Translations under genes and position numbers: made by a program
From: Hyphomicrobium sp. CS1BSMeth3
GTDB taxonomy: Bacteria > Pseudomonadota > Alphaproteobacteria > Rhizobiales > Hyphomicrobiaceae
Reading direction: 5' to 3'
DNA length: 64,000 nucleotides
Assembly (NCBI RefSeq): GCF_900117415.1
Contig: NZ_FPEI01000003.1
Coordinates: forward strand, 124,001-188,000
Shown here: positions 43,529 to 51,860 of the stretch, piece by piece
How positions within the stretch are numbered: position 1 is the stretch's first letter
Layout of the letters: the number at the start of each line of letters is the position of its first letter
Notes under the pieces: generated by a model
What the model was told of the DNA's origin: nothing
Seen by the model: only the letters and a program-made list of their open reading frames with translations
Database searches by the model: none

Positions 43529-43879
43529 ATGCCTCGCTCGCCATGGATCATCGCCGCCCTGTCCACGTGTGGCGCGGCCGCGCTTTCAACGTCGGCCATG
43601 GCCTGCGGCTACGGCGACTGCGGTCGCTATGGATATGTCTATGCCTCGCCTCCTGCAGTCATCTACGCACCCTTCGCGGTCGTCGAGGCTCGGCCGGTCT
43701 ACATCGCCCCGCCAGTTGTCACCTATGCGCCGCCGCGCCCTGTCTATGGATATGTGCGCGCGCCATCCTGCGCTTCTGGGCGGGTCCACGCGTCCGCGCC
43801 GCCATACGCCTACGGGTACGCGCCGGGATGGGGCGGCTATGCCTCGTACTACCCGGAGCGCCGTTGGCGCGGCTGGTGA
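43529..43879 (+). CDS. Tyr/Pro/Gly-rich exported hypothetical protein
   Basis: The 116-residue product has a signal peptide (MPRSPWIIAALSTCGAAALSTSAMA) and then a low-complexity Tyr/Pro/Val stretch (YVYASPPAVIYAPF, IAPPVVTYAPPRPVYGYV). The tail is YGYAPGWGGYASYYPERRWRGW. Similar tyrosine/proline-rich periplasmic proteins occur in rhizobia without a known role. A GGAG lies 8 bases upstream of the ATG. Confidence 0.72.
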   Translation: MPRSPWIIAALSTCGAAALSTSAMACGYGDCGRYGYVYASPPAVIYAPFAVVEARPVYIAPPVVTYAPPRPVYGYVRAPSCASGRVHASAPPYAYGYAPGWGGYASYYPERRWRGW

Positions 43880-43947
43880 CGAAGCCTCCGACTTCCGCAG
43901 ATCATGAAACGGCCGACAGCCGAAGTCTTGAGCTGCTCGGGCTCGAG

Positions 43948-44697
43948 CTAAACTACGCGCGCGAAGCTCGTGGAATGCTCGCGAACAAAGTCATCGTATG
44001 GCGGAAGCGGCTCGATGAGCGGCGATAGGAGCTGCGCAGCCTCGGCGACTGTCACCACGTCGCGGCGATCGAGCTTCAGTATTTCCGCGGCACCTGGCTC
44101 CGGCTCCCAGACGCTTTCGCCGATCAGCCGGCCCAGATCATCGTACCGCCAGATCATGTAGAACGTATTCTTGTAGAGATACATCGAGCCGGCATCGCCC
44201 TTGCCCGTGCGCCGCGTATTCAAAGCGACATTCAGCAGATATCGCGAGGCAAACTTCGGGAGATAGCTGACGATCTTGGTCTCGCGCAGCGAGCGTCCCG
44301 ATATCTGATGATAGCCAAGCGATACGGAGCTCACGAAATCATCGGATACCGCAATGGTCTCCTTCTCGACATAGAAGACGGTTTCGTTGCTCTCAGCCCA
44401 GCTTCGATACATGCTCTCGACCATGTCGCGGCCTTCCAGCCTGACCTGCACGCCATGGGCCGCGAGATGATAAACGGGTTCGGGCACCATCATATCCGGC
44501 GCGAAGAGCTCCTGATATAGCCCGGCCATTTCAAGACTGCGATGGCGGTCATAGGCTTTCAGAAGAAAGCGGTGCCGTCTGTTCGTGGTTTCGGAGATGA
44601 GCTGGCGGACGAACCTGTTGGTGTCGACGATATTGCGCACAGTCACTTCTGCCTCCACGCGATAGCACTCGCTCTGGACTCTATGGAGCCAACCCAT
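43948..44697 (-). CDS. NTF2-like (SnoaL-type) hypothetical protein
   Basis: The 249-residue protein has a central region (about residues 45-190) that fits the NTF2/SnoaL cone fold: helical MAGLYQELFAPDMMVPEPVYHLAAHGVQVRLEGRDMVESMYRSW, then strands ending NTFYMIWRYDDLGRLIGESVWEPE. Such folds bind small hydrophobic ligands or act as isomerases. I cannot assign a substrate. An alternative GTG start at 44646 has a better ribosome site (GAGG). Confidence 0.6.
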   Translation of the reverse strand: MGWLHRVQSECYRVEAEVTVRNIVDTNRFVRQLISETTNRRHRFLLKAYDRHRSLEMAGLYQELFAPDMMVPEPVYHLAAHGVQVRLEGRDMVESMYRSWAESNETVFYVEKETIAVSDDFVSSVSLGYHQISGRSLRETKIVSYLPKFASRYLLNVALNTRRTGKGDAGSMYLYKNTFYMIWRYDDLGRLIGESVWEPEPGAAEILKLDRRDVVTVAEAAQLLSPLIEPLPPYDDFVREHSTSFARVV

Positions 44698-44886
44698 TCC
44701 TTGAAGACAAGCTCGCGCTCCCCATAGCGTTTATGCTGTATTTATCCGCGCGACATCGGGTGTCGCACTCATTCCTGAGCCGACGATGCCTCGTCACCTT
44801 CGGTGGAACTTCTGCGAAGCGCTCTTGTTCCTGGGGATCGCGCTATACGCGCCCGCCGGTCGCTGATTGCAGAAAATTGAAGAGGA

Positions 44887-46710
44887 TCAGGAAACGGCGC
44901 GCGGTGGAAGAACGGCATGAATGCGCACGCCTTCGTGCGGCGCACTCGTCAATGCAAGACGGCCCCCTACCTGCCGGATGCGCATCCGCATTCCTTTGAG
45001 GCCGGCCCCTGCCACGGGCGGAAGCGCGGATGTCTTGCGGCGGACATGCTTGTCGATGCCGGGTCCGTTATCGGCGACGATAACGTGCAAGTTCCGATTG
45101 ATGACGCGCACCTGGATCGACGCTTTGCTCGCGCCGGCGTGGCGGAAGATATTGGTGAGGCTCTCTTGCAATACGCGAAAAGCCGTGTGCAAGGCTGCGC
45201 TCGAGAATTCGGTCACGGGCCTGTCGCACCTGAAGCTGCACTCGAGGCCGCTGCGCGTGCTGAAGCCGCGAACATAGTGGGCGGCTGCAGAGGGAAAGTT
45301 TCTGGCGCTCACCGATGCCGGGTGCATCAGGTAGCTGAGTGTGCGCACTTCCTTGATGGCTTGAGAGAGCGAGGACTCGAGGGCGGACATCGCCGCATTC
45401 ATCGTGTTTTCATCGGCGCGCCGTAGCTCGCTGACCATGAGCGAAGCGGCGACGAGATGTTGAATCGTCGTGTCGTGGAGTTCCTGGAAAATATTGCGGC
45501 GCTCGATTTGCTGGACCTGCTCCACCTGCACGGCCAATCTCAGTGCGCGAGCGCGCAAACGCTTCTGGCGCGTGATGTCCGAAACGACGCCGACGAGGCG
45601 CTTCGAAACGGCATCGTTCTGATAGACCCGCCCGGTGACCTCGAGCCAGCGCTTCGAACGCTTGTTGTTGATCAGCTCGCCAATGAGGTGGATTTTGCCG
45701 TTGCGGCGAACTGCGCGCTGCAGCCGCTCCAGGATGTGGTTTCGATCATCGGCATGCAGGTGCGCGGAAAGCGTATCGCTGAGGCTCAGCGGGCCCGAGG
45801 CACGGTCACGCCCAAAGATCTCGTATATGCGGTCATTCTCCCACAGGCACACGTCGGTTTCGGGATTCCATTCGAAGACACCGAGGGCCGCTGCTTCTGT
45901 GGCAACGCGCAGCCGCGCCTCCTTTTCACGAAGGATCTGCGCGTCCTGCCGCTCTCTCGTCGTGTCGAGCGCCACTCCGAAGATGCGATCGTCCTTGATG
46001 TCGGCGCGCAGACGCACCCACCGCGACGCGGATCCCTCCCCGTCGAATTCCACTTCTATCGGCTGGCCGGATCCTGCGCTCTTCAACGAGGCGAGCGTGG
46101 AGATGAGCGTCTCCACCGATTGGATTTCCTGTGCGCCATGCTTCTCGAGCGAGATCTGCTCGACGGTGGCGGGCAAATTCAGAAGCCGCGCCATCTGCGG
46201 ATCGATGGATAGCGTGGCGCGACGATGATCGATCTCGAATGTCCCCATCTTCGCGGCTTCGAGCGCGAACTGATAGCGCTGGTTCATCGCCTTGAGCGAG
46301 ATCTCCGCCTCCTTCAAGGCGGTGATGTCGATCACGGTTCCGAGCGAAGCTTCCGGCACACCGCCGGCCCTGTAGAGACGACGTCCGCGTATTGCCACCC
46401 AGCGAATGCTCTGATCGGGCCGCACCGTGCGACAAACCACGGCCCATCTGCCGTCGGGTGCGTCTGCCGCCCTCTGCGCAGCTTCGATGAGTCTCGGCCT
46501 ATCCTCGGGATGAATGAGCTCCAATGCGCGCTCGTAGCTGAGCTCGCCTTGGCCCTCGACGCCGGCAATGCGCTGCAATTGTGGGGAGAATTGCGTTCGG
46601 CGAGTGAATAGATCGGCACGGAATATACCAATATTACCCACTTCCAAAGCGAGGTCCAAATAGGCCCCCTCTTCGCGCGATAATATCGGAAGTGCACGCC
46701 GCTGAGACAT
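44887..46710 (-). CDS. three-PAS NarL-type sensor histidine kinase
   Basis: The 607-residue kinase has three PAS domains (about residues 20-133, 145-255 and 265-380). The HisKA_3 box ERRNIFQELHDTTIQHLV follows, with the phosphorylated His at about 412, and then an HATPase with NIFRHAGASKASIQV, VADNGPGI and GLKGMRMRIRQVGG. No membrane segment is visible, so it senses a cytoplasmic signal such as redox or oxygen. It probably phosphorylates one or both NarL-type regulators about 1 kb away. A possible FNR/FixK box precedes its start. Confidence 0.92.
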   Translation of the reverse strand: MSQRRALPILSREEGAYLDLALEVGNIGIFRADLFTRRTQFSPQLQRIAGVEGQGELSYERALELIHPEDRPRLIEAAQRAADAPDGRWAVVCRTVRPDQSIRWVAIRGRRLYRAGGVPEASLGTVIDITALKEAEISLKAMNQRYQFALEAAKMGTFEIDHRRATLSIDPQMARLLNLPATVEQISLEKHGAQEIQSVETLISTLASLKSAGSGQPIEVEFDGEGSASRWVRLRADIKDDRIFGVALDTTRERQDAQILREKEARLRVATEAAALGVFEWNPETDVCLWENDRIYEIFGRDRASGPLSLSDTLSAHLHADDRNHILERLQRAVRRNGKIHLIGELINNKRSKRWLEVTGRVYQNDAVSKRLVGVVSDITRQKRLRARALRLAVQVEQVQQIERRNIFQELHDTTIQHLVAASLMVSELRRADENTMNAAMSALESSLSQAIKEVRTLSYLMHPASVSARNFPSAAAHYVRGFSTRSGLECSFRCDRPVTEFSSAALHTAFRVLQESLTNIFRHAGASKASIQVRVINRNLHVIVADNGPGIDKHVRRKTSALPPVAGAGLKGMRMRIRQVGGRLALTSAPHEGVRIHAVLPPRAVS

Positions 46711-46781
46711 AGATCCGTCTACTGAACGGGGCTAATTATCAGCTTACTAGATTAGGTTACTCAAGCAATCATCTCAATGTA

Positions 46782-46795
46782 TTGACCGAAATCAA
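46782..46795. promoter_or_regulatory. FNR/FixK-type box upstream of the histidine kinase
   Basis: TTGACCGAAATCAA matches the TTGAY-N4-RTCAA consensus of the Crp/FNR family in all ten fixed positions. It lies 72 bases before the kinase start (minus strand) and 129 bases before the small plus-strand ORF at 46924, so it could act on either. Confidence 0.6.
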
Positions 46796-46923
46796 TAGAT
46801 AATATGGTTTATTTCATATGTTCAGAAATGGGCAAAATGGATCGGCATTCCGGTCTTTCCCTGATGGCAAGCGCATCTCTCTTGCTCGCATGCTTCGGTG
46901 ATCAAAAATCGGGGACCGCTCTC

Positions 46924-47043
46924 ATGCAGCGTCTGAAGCAAGAAGTTTTCGAGATTGCGTGGCTGGCCGCTGTCGTAAGCGGCCTCTGTCTTTTTGGGGC
47001 ACTCGCGGGCGTAGGCTTTGCGATGGCGTTCTTTCCACAATAG
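46924..47043 (+). CDS. 39-residue single-helix membrane peptide
   Basis: The frame encodes MQRLKQEVFEIAW followed by one transmembrane helix (LAAVVSGLCLFGALAGVGFAM) and AFFPQ. GGGGA stands about 9 bases before the ATG. The longer frame from 46804 adds residues without a ribosome site. No family is recognised. Confidence 0.45.
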   Translation: MQRLKQEVFEIAWLAAVVSGLCLFGALAGVGFAMAFFPQ

Positions 47044-47163
47044 CTGCAGCACCGCCAATCGGCTGCATCAGTCGGCGGGATAGTTCCGAAGCCTTACCGC
47101 GTTTATCCGTATGTACTCGCGCCCACCAGCGACTAGCCTTGTTGCATTCAGGGGAGAGCGCGA

Positions 47164-47460
47164 ATGAAAATCCTTCTGCCATTTGCTTCCACGCTCGCTA
47201 TTTGCTCAGCCTGCATCGCGTCAGAGGTCGTGGCGCAGACACCTCCCACCAAGCCAACAAGCAAAGCGGCAGCTCCCGCGCGCGACGTCGACAAGGAAGT
47301 CGTTCGGCGCCGTGTCGAGGACTGGCTTCGAGGCTGCCTCGCAAATTGGGAGAAGGACACGCACATGACCCGCGCCGAATGGCGGGCGACCTGCGAGCGG
47401 GTCGCGAAAGAGCGTGGCAAGGCTCTCATGGACGACAGAGCACAGCGCAAGAGCAACTGA
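47164..47460 (+). CDS. small exported hypothetical protein
   Basis: The 98-residue product has a signal peptide (MKILLPFASTLAICSACIA...) and a charged, probably helical mature part with VEDWLRGCLANWEKDTHMTRAEWRATCERV. The two cysteines may form a disulfide in the periplasm. The start ATG has AGGGGAG upstream. Function unknown. Confidence 0.68.
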   Translation: MKILLPFASTLAICSACIASEVVAQTPPTKPTSKAAAPARDVDKEVVRRRVEDWLRGCLANWEKDTHMTRAEWRATCERVAKERGKALMDDRAQRKSN

Positions 47461-47492
47461 GCCGCGTCGATCCCGCGGCGTTCTCGCGCAAG

Positions 47493-48125
47493 CTAAGGCT
47501 CGATCAGATAATTTCGAATGGCATAGCGCACGAGGTCAGCGGACGATTTGGCGCCGAGCTTCTTCATGATCGCAGCGCGATGCGACTCCACCGTCTTCAG
47601 GGTGACCTTCAGCAACCGGCCAATCTGCTTGTTGGAATAGCCCTCGGCAATCAATTGAACGACGCTACGCTCCCGGCTGGACAGGCGGACGCTGCCGTCG
47701 GCGTGCTCGTGCGTCAGGTTGCCGACGAGCTTCGACGCAATGCTGTCCGAGAAATACGGGCGGTGTGCCGCCAGCGCGAATATGGCGTCGAGCAGCGCAT
47801 TGGTGGGTGAACCTTTGACGACGTAACCCTGCGCGCCGGACCGCAGCACCTCTTCCACCACGATGTCATTGTCGTGCATCGTGTAGATCAGCACTTGAGT
47901 GTTGGCGGACTTTTCGCGGATGGCGCGGGCAACCTCGGCGCCATTCTTCACCGGCAGAGAGAAGTCGATAATGGCAATGTCGGGCTGCGTCTCGATCGCT
48001 TTATCGATGGCGCCCTGACCTTCGGAGGCTTCCGCTACGACCTCCAGCCCAGGCGAGTTTTCGCAAAGCCGGCGAACTCCCGCCAGCACGATCTCGTGGT
48101 CATCAGCGATCAACACGCGAACCAT
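47493..48125 (-). CDS. NarL/FixJ-type response regulator (copy 1)
   Basis: The 210-residue protein has a receiver (IADDHEI, phosphorylated Asp54 in IIDFSLPVKNG, VVKG lysine). A C-terminal LuxR helix-turn-helix follows, with LSSRERSVVQLIAEGYSNKQIGRLLKVTLKTVESHRAAIMKKL. The ATG at 48125 is correct for the family; an upstream extension to 48269 is not conserved. Partner kinase is probably the PAS kinase at 44887-46710. Target genes are unknown. Confidence 0.93.
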   Translation of the reverse strand: MVRVLIADDHEIVLAGVRRLCENSPGLEVVAEASEGQGAIDKAIETQPDIAIIDFSLPVKNGAEVARAIREKSANTQVLIYTMHDNDIVVEEVLRSGAQGYVVKGSPTNALLDAIFALAAHRPYFSDSIASKLVGNLTHEHADGSVRLSSRERSVVQLIAEGYSNKQIGRLLKVTLKTVESHRAAIMKKLGAKSSADLVRYAIRNYLIEP

Positions 48126-48271
48126 TGAAGCCTCGCGCCTGGACTTTATGGCATTGTGGCTCCAGTGGCCAGCAAATACCATCCGTGGTAACCACGAGAG
48201 ATCCTGAGCGAAGCCCCGCAATTCTTGAGACGCGCAAGCGAATAGGAAGATTGGTTGGTTGTTATGCAAAT

Positions 48272-48904
48272 TTACGCAGAAACAATTTTATTGCGAACAG
48301 CATAACGGACCAGACTAGCTGAAGACGGCATATTGAGTTTCCGCATGACAGCGGCTCTGTGCGTCTCCACCGTTTTTATGCTGATACCGAGCGCCTCGGC
48401 CACGTCCTTATTCTTGTTTCCGAGTGCAATGAGACGCACGACGTCTCGCTCCCGATCGGTCAAGACACTGAGCGAATCTCGCGGTGCCTTCAGAAAGCGC
48501 TCCCGAATGTGATCGGATATTGTGCTCGAGAAGAAATATCTGCCGCTCGCGACGTACTTGACCGCCTCGATAAGATATTGATCTGCTTCGGTCTTTAGAA
48601 GGTAGCCTTGCACGCCTTCCTGAAGGAGCTGCGTCAGGATCGTCTCGCAATCGTGCATCGTGAAGGCCAGGATCCGCGTCTTCGGGAGCGCTTTCAAGAT
48701 CTTGGCAGTGGCCTCAATGCCGTTCATGACGGGCAGTGAATAATCGAGCACCACGACGTCCGGCTTGTGCAGCAGCGTCTGATTGACCGCTTCAAGGCCA
48801 TCCGCCGCTTCTCCGACGACTTCCCAACCGCTCCTCGTCTGCAAAATCTGACGCAACCCAATTCTTACGACCGCGTGGTCGTCAGCGATCAAAATACGGG
48901 TCAT
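48272..48904 (-). CDS. NarL/FixJ-type response regulator (copy 2)
   Basis: A 210-residue paralogue of the gene at 47493-48125. It has the same layout: IADDHAVVR, Asp54 in VVLDYSLPVMNG, the LKTE lysine and LTDRERDVVRLIALGNKNKDVAEALGISIKTVETHRAAVMRKL. It is separated from copy 1 by 146 bases, so they are tandem but not overlapping. An 11-bp inverted repeat lies just upstream. Confidence 0.93.
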   Translation of the reverse strand: MTRILIADDHAVVRIGLRQILQTRSGWEVVGEAADGLEAVNQTLLHKPDVVVLDYSLPVMNGIEATAKILKALPKTRILAFTMHDCETILTQLLQEGVQGYLLKTEADQYLIEAVKYVASGRYFFSSTISDHIRERFLKAPRDSLSVLTDRERDVVRLIALGNKNKDVAEALGISIKTVETHRAAVMRKLNMPSSASLVRYAVRNKIVSA

Positions 48905-48930
48905 TATCCCCTCCCCCGGGCTCGTGCCGA

Positions 48931-48993
48931 AATCTTAACCGTAAATCTAACGTACTCCATCAGGGAAAACCCGGATTTGGTGCGGTTAAGATT
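48931..48993. promoter_or_regulatory. 11-bp perfect inverted repeat upstream of response regulator copy 2
   Basis: AATCTTAACCG (48931-48941) and CGGTTAAGATT (48983-48993) are exact reverse complements, 41 bases apart. They lie 27 bases before the regulator ATG and after the HlyD stop. Paired operators for the regulator, or a long-loop terminator for the HlyD gene, are both possible. Confidence 0.5.
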
Positions 48994-49022
48994 AGCGCCG
49001 AGCTCCGTTGTGTTGTTTGCTC

Positions 49023-50240
49023 CTAGTGGCTCACGCCGATCAATACCTTCACAGGCAGCACGAGAGCCTGCAGGCGCAGAACCAGTGCGTGCACCAGCGC
49101 GACGGCGTCGACCGCGTGAAGGTAGATGCTCTCCCATAGCCCTGTATCTGGCTTCGACAATCTCTCGTGATTGCTCGTGTAGATGTTCGCGATGCAGCTA
49201 CTGCCGGGCGTCACCCCGTCCATGCCGCCTGCATAGAGAGGCTCCAAGAATACGGTCAGTGTACCAGGGCGCGCCACCTGCTGCAGATCGATGAGAGCCT
49301 CGGTCGAGCGGACCTGCCCCGCCGCCACATAGTCCTGAACACTTGCGACCACCATCGGGATGATCGTCAGGGGCTTCGACGTACACGTGGCTTCAGCGAT
49401 GAGGCCTGGCCTGATGACTTGCGCTTCGATCTGCGAGAAGCCCGCCACCAGACGCGCCCCAACGCCCTCCGGGACGAGCACGCCCGCCGGCCTCATCAGC
49501 GGATTGACGATATCTCCCGGGCGCAAAAGAAACTGTTCGACGCGACCGTCGACGCCTGCGACGACAACGGTCTTATCAAGATCCACCTGCGCCTGCCTTT
49601 CAGCGGCTTCAGCGCTCGCGCGCTCCGCGGGCAGCAAGGTCGAAAGCTTGATCTCGGCGGCTTCTTTGTTGGCGGTCGCGGCATTCAGGGTGCCGAGACG
49701 ACTGTCGACAAGCTTTTCGAGCCGCTCGATTTCCCGCTGCGCCACCACCTCCGCGATCTTGCGCTTCGTGTTCAGTTCATCCACGGCCTGCTCGTAGGAG
49801 CCTTTGGCCTCCAGCACCTGACCTTCGGCGGCGGCGATATCCGCTTTCGCCGAGATCATCCGGGCGTCGACCTCGGCAATGTTTCGCCGTGCCAGCTCGA
49901 GCGCCGCCTGCTGCTTGCTGCTGTCCAGCCTGAAGAGCTTCGTTCCGCGCGTCACATCAGCGCTCGGCCCGACGTACACTTCGGCAACTCTGCCGTTGGT
50001 CTCGGGCACAATGGGAATGATGCGGAAAAGGCTGACAACGTTGGTGGATCCGGGATGATAGTAGAGCACGACCGTGATGAGGCCGACCGTGAGCATGATG
50101 CAGCTCGTGATGCCGTATCGGAGCTCGTACCAGACGTTATAGAAGTTGATCTCGTGCCCCCAGCGCTTCCCCTGCACGTAGCGCCGGTAGAGATAGTCCG
50201 GGAGCAGCGTGAACAACGAGCACAGCATCAACTCGAGCAT
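49023..50240 (-). CDS. HlyD/EmrA-type membrane fusion protein
   Basis: The 405-residue protein has an N-terminal cytoplasmic/membrane part with a helix at about residues 43-62. The biotinyl-lipoyl half RVAEVYVGPSADVTRGTKLFRLD leads into a long coiled coil (about residues 105-215, rich in Ala/Glu/Lys). The second half is VAGVDGRVEQFLLRPGDIV. It would bridge an inner-membrane transporter to the outer membrane. No ABC, MFS or TolC-type gene is adjacent; the upstream membrane protein is its only obvious partner. Confidence 0.85.
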   Translation of the reverse strand: MLELMLCSLFTLLPDYLYRRYVQGKRWGHEINFYNVWYELRYGITSCIMLTVGLITVVLYYHPGSTNVVSLFRIIPIVPETNGRVAEVYVGPSADVTRGTKLFRLDSSKQQAALELARRNIAEVDARMISAKADIAAAEGQVLEAKGSYEQAVDELNTKRKIAEVVAQREIERLEKLVDSRLGTLNAATANKEAAEIKLSTLLPAERASAEAAERQAQVDLDKTVVVAGVDGRVEQFLLRPGDIVNPLMRPAGVLVPEGVGARLVAGFSQIEAQVIRPGLIAEATCTSKPLTIIPMVVASVQDYVAAGQVRSTEALIDLQQVARPGTLTVFLEPLYAGGMDGVTPGSSCIANIYTSNHERLSKPDTGLWESIYLHAVDAVALVHALVLRLQALVLPVKVLIGVSH

Positions 50241-50255
50241 GAACAGCGTCTTCCC

Positions 50256-50876
50256 TTAGTGCGTCTGGGGGCGCGGCGCATCGCCCTCCGGCTTCGGCCC
50301 TATTTTCTCATTGCGTAGTTCGGAGCCATCCGGCCGTTCCGCGATCTGCTCCAATGATGCCGTCATGCGCTCGAGCGTGCGCCCGAAATAGCTTCGCGAG
50401 AGATCCGGCACCTTGACGAACGCCAGGAGGAGTGCAGCGACCCAGAAGGCATGTATGTGCGTGAACAGCGACAAGAGCGCGAGCACGGCGACGAGATCGA
50501 TGTGAAACTTGCTCGACTTATGTACGAGCCGCTCGGGCAGCGCGTGCAGCCAGAAAAAGAACACCCCGAAGAACAGGATTGTCGCAATGAGCACGACGGC
50601 CATGAGATTGAGGAGCGTGTCGGGCGTGCCGGGCGCTGTGATGAACCACGGGGCGTGGCTGGTTGCGATCGGATTGCGCGGCGGAAGAGGAGGCCCTTCG
50701 GCCCGCCCGCCTAGAGCGGAGATGGCGATGATCAGCAAGAAGAGAACGCCGGCCACCACCAATACGTGCCACCACCAGTCGCGCAGCAGGGCGAACCAAT
50801 AGCCGCTTTCACTCTTGGCGTCGGCGCTTTGGACGGGTTGGGATGAACTCGAACTCGCCCTAGGAGCATCCTGCAT
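50256..50876 (-). CDS. inner-membrane protein paired with the HlyD-type protein
   Basis: The 206-residue product has a soluble Ser-rich N-terminus. Membrane helices are visible at about 38-55 (WHVLVVAGVLFLLIIAISALG) and 90-115, and further hydrophobic segments lie at about 130-160 (HIDLVAVLALLSLF). A charged tail ends it. The next gene follows 15 bases later, so both are translated together. I recognise no domain. The start ATG at 50876 is preferred to 50981, whose extra residues do not look coding. Confidence 0.68.
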   Translation of the reverse strand: MQDAPRASSSSSQPVQSADAKSESGYWFALLRDWWWHVLVVAGVLFLLIIAISALGGRAEGPPLPPRNPIATSHAPWFITAPGTPDTLLNLMAVVLIATILFFGVFFFWLHALPERLVHKSSKFHIDLVAVLALLSLFTHIHAFWVAALLLAFVKVPDLSRSYFGRTLERMTASLEQIAERPDGSELRNEKIGPKPEGDAPRPQTH

Positions 50877-51279
50877 ACGCGAGATCCGTTTGAGTAATTT
50901 TTTGCGTCGCACTGCCCGGGGGACCCCGCCCGGAACTCTAACCCTGAGCCCGCACGCGAATATCGGTAGAAACCCCGACATGCGCCGCGCTTTTCCCGCG
51001 GGAGAAAAGCGCCATTTTTCGCGATTGCGCTGAGTTTCCGTCCACGCCCAGTCGATGATGTTATGGCCACCGTCGATATGGTCGGTCCCGCGAGGACGCG
51101 CCTACTCAGACAACGATCGTAGTGCTGGCGCCCGTAATGTCGCTAAACTAGGATGTCAGCATTGTTTCGTGGGGCTGTCCGGAACTGTTGGGCGGTTAGC
51201 ACCCCTTCTTCGTCAGCGGGGGACGACCCGACGCAGGCTGCCTCGGAGGGAACACCGCCGTCACAGGGGCTGCCTGCTC

Positions 51280-51855
51280 ATGTCTCACACCTCGCCGCCG
51301 TCCCGGCCGGCGCCGCCCAGAGGCTATCTGGCCGTCATCCGCACGATCGACGCGATCACGGAGCGGTCGAGCTATCTGTTCCTGCTCCTGATCATTCCGC
51401 TGATCTTCGCCAACGTGATCGAGGTCTTTGCCCGCTACGTACTGCGTGACCCGACCATCTGGGCACTCGACGTAACGACCATGTCGTATGCGGCGCTCTT
51501 CATGCTCGGCAGCGCCCTCGCCCTTCTGAAAGGGGCGCACGTCCGCACGGACCTGCTGTGGGAGGGCTTCTCGGATCGCACCAAGGGCATGATCGACAGC
51601 CTGGCCTTCCTCTTTCTTTTCCTGCCGACCATGGCCGTGCTGTTCTACATCTCGATCGACGACTTCCTCTACTCGATCTCGATCAACGAGCGCGGCAGCT
51701 CCGGCGCCTGGACGCCGGTGCTCTGGCCCATGCGTGGCATCATCCCGCTGACCGCGTTCCTGCTCTTCATGCAAGGCATCTCGGAGCTCATGAAGAGTCT
51801 CTGGGCCTGGCGAACTGGAGAATTCCTGACCAAGCACGAAAAAATCGAGGTCTGA
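51280..51855 (+). CDS. TRAP transporter small permease (DctQ family), second system
   Basis: A 191-residue membrane protein with four helices, starting MSHTSPPSRPAPPRG. It carries the DctQ motifs VIEVFARYVLRDPTIWALDVTTMSYAALFMLGSALALLKGAHVRTDLL. Its stop is 5 bases before the DctM start. The preceding 298 or so bases hold no supported gene. Confidence 0.9.
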   Translation: MSHTSPPSRPAPPRGYLAVIRTIDAITERSSYLFLLLIIPLIFANVIEVFARYVLRDPTIWALDVTTMSYAALFMLGSALALLKGAHVRTDLLWEGFSDRTKGMIDSLAFLFLFLPTMAVLFYISIDDFLYSISINERGSSGAWTPVLWPMRGIIPLTAFLLFMQGISELMKSLWAWRTGEFLTKHEKIEV

Positions 51856-51860
51856 CGGTC

